A stretch of DNA of 64,000 bases, taken from positions 1 to 64,000 of the forward strand of contig JACRLB010000039.1 of the NCBI GenBank assembly GCA_016235445.1, in the 5' to 3' direction. This document shows positions 60,850-64,000 of the stretch, piece by piece. The DNA is from Chloroflexota bacterium (lineage in GTDB: Bacteria > Chloroflexota > Anaerolineae > Anaerolineales > Villigracilaceae). The notes beneath the pieces are model-generated. The model did not search any database and was not told the DNA's origin. It saw nothing but the letters and a program-made list of their open reading frames with translations. Position 1 is the stretch's first letter. Each line of letters opens with the position of its first letter. The position numbers and the translations under genes are program-made.

Positions 60850-63387
60850 ATGTTCCAGATCGAAATTTATCCCTTTTCATTCTTCCTCGGCTTCGTATCC
60901 GCAACCATTTTCTGGCTGTTGGTTACACGGGCGCGTCCATTATGGCATGAAATGCGCGCCAACTTGAAAGAACAGCGCGAAGCCGCCGAAAGCAGAAAAA
61001 CAAACACCGTTGAAGAAAACCATCGCCGCATCACATTGCGTCGCGCACAAGGGATGCACCTCGCCGCACAACTCTTCGCATTGGACGAGATCCTCCAGGA
61101 ACCAATGGTTATCTCCCCCATGCAAAACGTGGAGCCAGGCATAACCCCGAAGTTCGAAGATGTCATTTCCCAAACCCTGCCCTACCTGCCCGCCTGGCCT
61201 GAGATCGCCGCGGTATATCAGCCCCAAACCTTAACCCTCCCCCAGGCATTGGCGGGAAACGCAAACATCGTCATCATCGGCCAGCCCGGTGTCGGGAAGA
61301 GCGTGTCTCTCGCGCACCTCGCATCTCTCGCCGCGAATCGAAGCGAAAAACTCGAAGCGTTGAAAAGTCACATCCCCTTCCTTTTTCATGTGGCAGACCT
61401 CAGGCTTCCCATCGCAGATCCAAAAGACGCACTCAACCCGCTGATTGAAGCCGCCTCCGAACATGCGCCCATGTTCGATCTTGGCAAACTGCCGGACTTT
61501 TTCAAGAACACCTTCAAAAACGGAAATGCCCTTTTGCTCGTAGACGGCTTTGACGAGATCCCCCCGGAAAGCCAGCAGGTCATTTCCGAATACTTCAAAA
61601 TCATTATTCAAAATTATCCGCAAACACGCATCATCACAACCGGCGCCCCGGAATACCTCGACGGCCTGATCCAGATCGGCTTCGCCCCCCTCGCCCTTTG
61701 CGTCTGGTCCAAACCGCAAAATGAAAAATTCATGGAACAATGGGGGCAACTATGGTCTCAAACCGTTGCGATGGAAGCATGGTCACAGACTGGCCCACAG
61801 CAAGTGGACCCGCTCCTTCTTAACGTTTGGCTGAGTGCCGACAACTCGCATTTGACTCCCCTTGAATTAACTCTCAAAGCCTGGGGCGCATACGCCGGCG
61901 ACAGCCTCGGCCCGCACGTTCTGGAAGTGATAGCCACACACATCCGCCGCATTGCGCCCGCCAACACTCCCCTGGCCGCACTGGAAACCCTCGGGATGCA
62001 GGTGATGGTCAACTCACAGCCGGTGTTCGACCCGCGCAAAGCGCGCGCCTGGGTTAAATCATTCGAAGCGGCAGAGGAAAAGTCCGAAGGCGAATCCCCC
62101 GAACAACCAGTGGAAGAAACAGCCAGAGAAGACACGAAACCCAAAAAGGGAAAAAAGATCGAAAAAGTGGTTGCCACGCCAACCTCCGGCCTGCTCGGCA
62201 AAATGGCCGCCAGCGGAATTTTGATCTCACATCCCAACAACAAAATGCGTTTCGTGCATTCCATCTTTGCCGGGTATCTGGCGGGCCACGCCCTCACCTA
62301 TTACAACGCAGAGGAAAGCATCCTCAACCAGCCGGATTGGTCTGGTAAATATTTGGCCATGCGTTACTTTGCCGCGTATGGCGACGCCAGCAAACTAGTG
62401 CAATCCCTGCTGGAATTTTCACGCCTGCCAATGCACCGTCCGCTTTTTGCGGCGGCACGCTGGCTGAGAGACGCACCAAAAAACGCCCCCTGGCGCGGAA
62501 AATTATTCGGCGCCCTCGCCGCCATTTTACAAACCGAGGGAATTCCGCTCAGCCTGCGCGGACAAGCCATGGCCGCATTTGCTGTCAGCAACGACCCCAG
62601 CGCCGCCACGTTGTTCCGCCAATTCTCCACATCGCTTTCATTTGAACTCGTCCAGCTTGCCGTTCTCGGCGTTGGAGCCATGCGCGACTCAAAATCAACC
62701 AGGGTGCTGGAAAATGTACTGGAAGCCCCCAGCCTGTCGGTGCGGCGGGCCGCCTGCATGGCTTTGGTAGCCATCGGCACAAACGAATCACTCGAGATCG
62801 TGGCACAAACCCTGTTGACTGGCGATGAAGATATTCGCCGCGCCGCCGGGGAAGCCCTCGCAAATGACAGCGGCGAAGGCTACGACATGCTGCGCGAGGG
62901 GATTTCCATCAACGACATTTTGTTACGCCGCGCAGTGGTTTACGGGCTTGGCCGTGTCCACCATCCATGGGCATTGGAAGCCCTGCAAACATTGCAGGTG
63001 GAAGATGAACAATGGGTGGTTCGCAATGCCGCCACCGAAGTGTTGGATGCAAAGGCAAACGTCAACACACTCGCGCCCAGCAAACTTCGCACTCCCTCCG
63101 ATACCCCCTGGCTGATAGAATTCGCCGGCAAAAATGGCACTGGCATATCCCCCGGCGTGCCCGCCACCGATATTCTCCTGCTCGCCCTCAAAGGGGAAGA
63201 CCCCGAAACGCGGATGGCCGCCCTGCCCTTCCTGAAACTCACACCCAACGAAGGTGTAATTGCCCAGCTTTACAACGCAATGTACAAAGACGACCCCGAA
63301 TTGAGAGAAGCCGCATACAACACTATTTGGGAAATCGGCTTATCCGGGGTCAAACTTCCACACCCCAGCCAATACGGACTCGGTTAA
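60850..63387 (+). CDS. Membrane-anchored NACHT NTPase with HEAT repeats
   Basis: An 845-residue protein: one N-terminal membrane helix (about 8-27), a charged stalk, an NTPase with Walker A GQPGVGKS (144-151) and a NACHT-type Walker B LLLVDGFDEIP (228-238), a Lys/Glu-rich linker (about 405-440), and C-terminal HEAT-like repeats (about 590-840). This is the STAND plan: switch plus scaffold. Known bacterial NACHT proteins often act in defence, but this one lacks a visible effector domain and lies in a housekeeping setting. It follows the zinc-ribbon gene by 9 bp and precedes ssnA by 2 bp. Confidence 0.82.
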   Translation: MFQIEIYPFSFFLGFVSATIFWLLVTRARPLWHEMRANLKEQREAAESRKTNTVEENHRRITLRRAQGMHLAAQLFALDEILQEPMVISPMQNVEPGITPKFEDVISQTLPYLPAWPEIAAVYQPQTLTLPQALAGNANIVIIGQPGVGKSVSLAHLASLAANRSEKLEALKSHIPFLFHVADLRLPIADPKDALNPLIEAASEHAPMFDLGKLPDFFKNTFKNGNALLLVDGFDEIPPESQQVISEYFKIIIQNYPQTRIITTGAPEYLDGLIQIGFAPLALCVWSKPQNEKFMEQWGQLWSQTVAMEAWSQTGPQQVDPLLLNVWLSADNSHLTPLELTLKAWGAYAGDSLGPHVLEVIATHIRRIAPANTPLAALETLGMQVMVNSQPVFDPRKARAWVKSFEAAEEKSEGESPEQPVEETAREDTKPKKGKKIEKVVATPTSGLLGKMAASGILISHPNNKMRFVHSIFAGYLAGHALTYYNAEESILNQPDWSGKYLAMRYFAAYGDASKLVQSLLEFSRLPMHRPLFAAARWLRDAPKNAPWRGKLFGALAAILQTEGIPLSLRGQAMAAFAVSNDPSAATLFRQFSTSLSFELVQLAVLGVGAMRDSKSTRVLENVLEAPSLSVRRAACMALVAIGTNESLEIVAQTLLTGDEDIRRAAGEALANDSGEGYDMLREGISINDILLRRAVVYGLGRVHHPWALEALQTLQVEDEQWVVRNAATEVLDAKANVNTLAPSKLRTPSDTPWLIEFAGKNGTGISPGVPATDILLLALKGEDPETRMAALPFLKLTPNEGVIAQLYNAMYKDDPELREAAYNTIWEIGLSGVKLPHPSQYGLG

Positions 63388-63389
63388 CC

Positions 63390-64000
63390 ATGCTTATCAC
63401 AAACGCAAATATCATCACCTGGGAATCGCCCAATCGCATTCTTCAAAACCATGCGCTCTACATCGAGGGCGGCCACATCAAAGAGATTGGCACAACCAAA
63501 GCGCTGACCGCCAAATACCCAAAAGCAAAACCCACAGACGCAAACGGACAGTACCTCATGCCTGGCGGCATCTGCGCGCACACCCATTTTTACGGCGCGT
63601 TCGCGCGCGGCATGGCAATCCCGGGTCCCGCGCCAAAAGATTTCCCTGAAATATTAAAAAAACTATGGTGGCCGCTCGACCGCTCCCTGGACGCGGAAGC
63701 CGTGCGTTACTCTGCCCTCGTCAGCCTCGTGGACGCCATCAAGCACGGCACGACCACCCTCATTGATCACCACGCCTCGCCCAATTTTATTGACGGCTCA
63801 CTCGATCTAATTGCCGATGCCGTGGATAAAAGCGGCCTGCGCGGTGTATTGTGCTACGAAGTGACAGACCGCGACGGAAGCGAAAAAACGAACGCAGGGA
63901 TCAACGAAAACGTGCGCTTCTTAAGACGCCTCGCCTCCGACCCACACCCGCGCCTGTCAGCCACCTTCGGGCTTCATGCCAGTCTGACGCTTTCCGGCGC
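63390..64000 (+). CDS. ssnA: Amidohydrolase SsnA-like, N-terminal part (cut by window edge)
   Basis: About 203 residues are visible. The start MLITNANIITW and the metal motif HTHFYGAF (about 63-70), followed by KKLWWPLDRSLDAEAVRYSALVS-type sequence and IDHHASP, match putative aminohydrolase SsnA and the cytosine/guanine deaminase-like amidohydrolases. E. coli SsnA has the same LWWxLDRxLD and IDHHASP blocks as I recall them. The substrate is unknown. It starts 2 bp after the NACHT gene stop, so it belongs to the same operon. Confidence 0.85.
   Translation, partial: MLITNANIITWESPNRILQNHALYIEGGHIKEIGTTKALTAKYPKAKPTDANGQYLMPGGICAHTHFYGAFARGMAIPGPAPKDFPEILKKLWWPLDRSLDAEAVRYSALVSLVDAIKHGTTTLIDHHASPNFIDGSLDLIADAVDKSGLRGVLCYEVTDRDGSEKTNAGINENVRFLRRLASDPHPRLSATFGLHASLTLSG

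Noticed and set aside
60850-63387. Calling the NACHT protein an antiphage gene
   Set aside because: No effector domain, no neighbouring defence genes, and an operon with likely housekeeping genes; kept as an open question.
1-64000. tRNA or rRNA genes
   Set aside because: I looked for GTTCRANNC T-arms with matching acceptor stems and for rRNA-like blocks and saw none; this is by eye only.

Overview
The window reads as a bacterial chromosome segment, most likely from the phylum Chloroflexota, class Anaerolineae. This is an inference from gene content: RNase J, folate-dependent TrmFO, ATP-type PEP carboxykinase, a YvcK-gap-pgk-kinase-tpiA cluster, a CpXC protein, many multidomain signalling proteins, and dense short palindromic repeats. 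Family-level reading cannot prove it. No rRNA, tRNA or CRISPR array was seen. Coding density is high except in repeat-filled gaps.

Layout. 1-140 is the end of an insertion sequence, with the start of its transposase on the minus strand. 156-2034 is rnj behind a strong consensus promoter and a possible attenuated leader. 2063-5479 (minus) holds mutY, a small hypothetical, a metallo-beta-lactamase-fold protein and a GAF/HD-GYP protein. 5540-7670 is an accessory patch: five decayed copies of the 3' end of a type I restriction specificity gene (hsdS), a DUF559 nuclease gene, a small AT-rich membrane protein and several palindromic repeats. 7673-14934 (plus) has trmFO, an M28 peptidase, a cytosolic histidine kinase, hflX, a tiny membrane protein and a pseudokinase fused to a beta-propeller. 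15509-20463 has a SET-domain protein and a 1372-residue protein built like soluble adenylyl cyclase.

20496-36107 is almost all minus strand: a polytopic membrane protein, a DUF2236 oxygenase-like protein, pckA, an aminotransferase, tsaD, a hypothetical, an M24 peptidase, a GxxExxY protein, selA with a membrane partner, a MoxR/DUF58/VWA/VWA operon and an S1C protease. 36327-37872 (plus) encodes a nitroreductase and a methyltransferase. 38152-46783 (minus) is the central-carbon block: YvcK-like regulator, gap, pgk, a small anchored protein, an active Ser/Thr kinase, tpiA, and two membrane proteins, one with an HExxH motif. A ROK glucokinase (47283) follows on the plus strand. 48435-54743 (plus) has a class III aminotransferase, a GAF/PAS histidine kinase, oligoendopeptidase F and a CpXC protein. 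54850-58067 (minus) has a secreted repeat protein and proline dehydrogenase. 58183-64000 (plus) has an anchored class A beta-lactamase-like protein, a coiled-coil zinc-ribbon protein, a membrane-anchored NACHT-HEAT NTPase and the start of ssnA.

The main themes are glucose and three-carbon metabolism (glucokinase, gap, pgk, tpiA, pckA, YvcK) interleaved with kinase signalling, and tRNA or translation maintenance (trmFO, tsaD, selA, hflX). Gaps are crowded with palindromes, including several elements that fold as three-way junctions. Several genes have a -10 box 6-8 nt from the ATG with no Shine-Dalgarno sequence, which suggests leaderless mRNAs.
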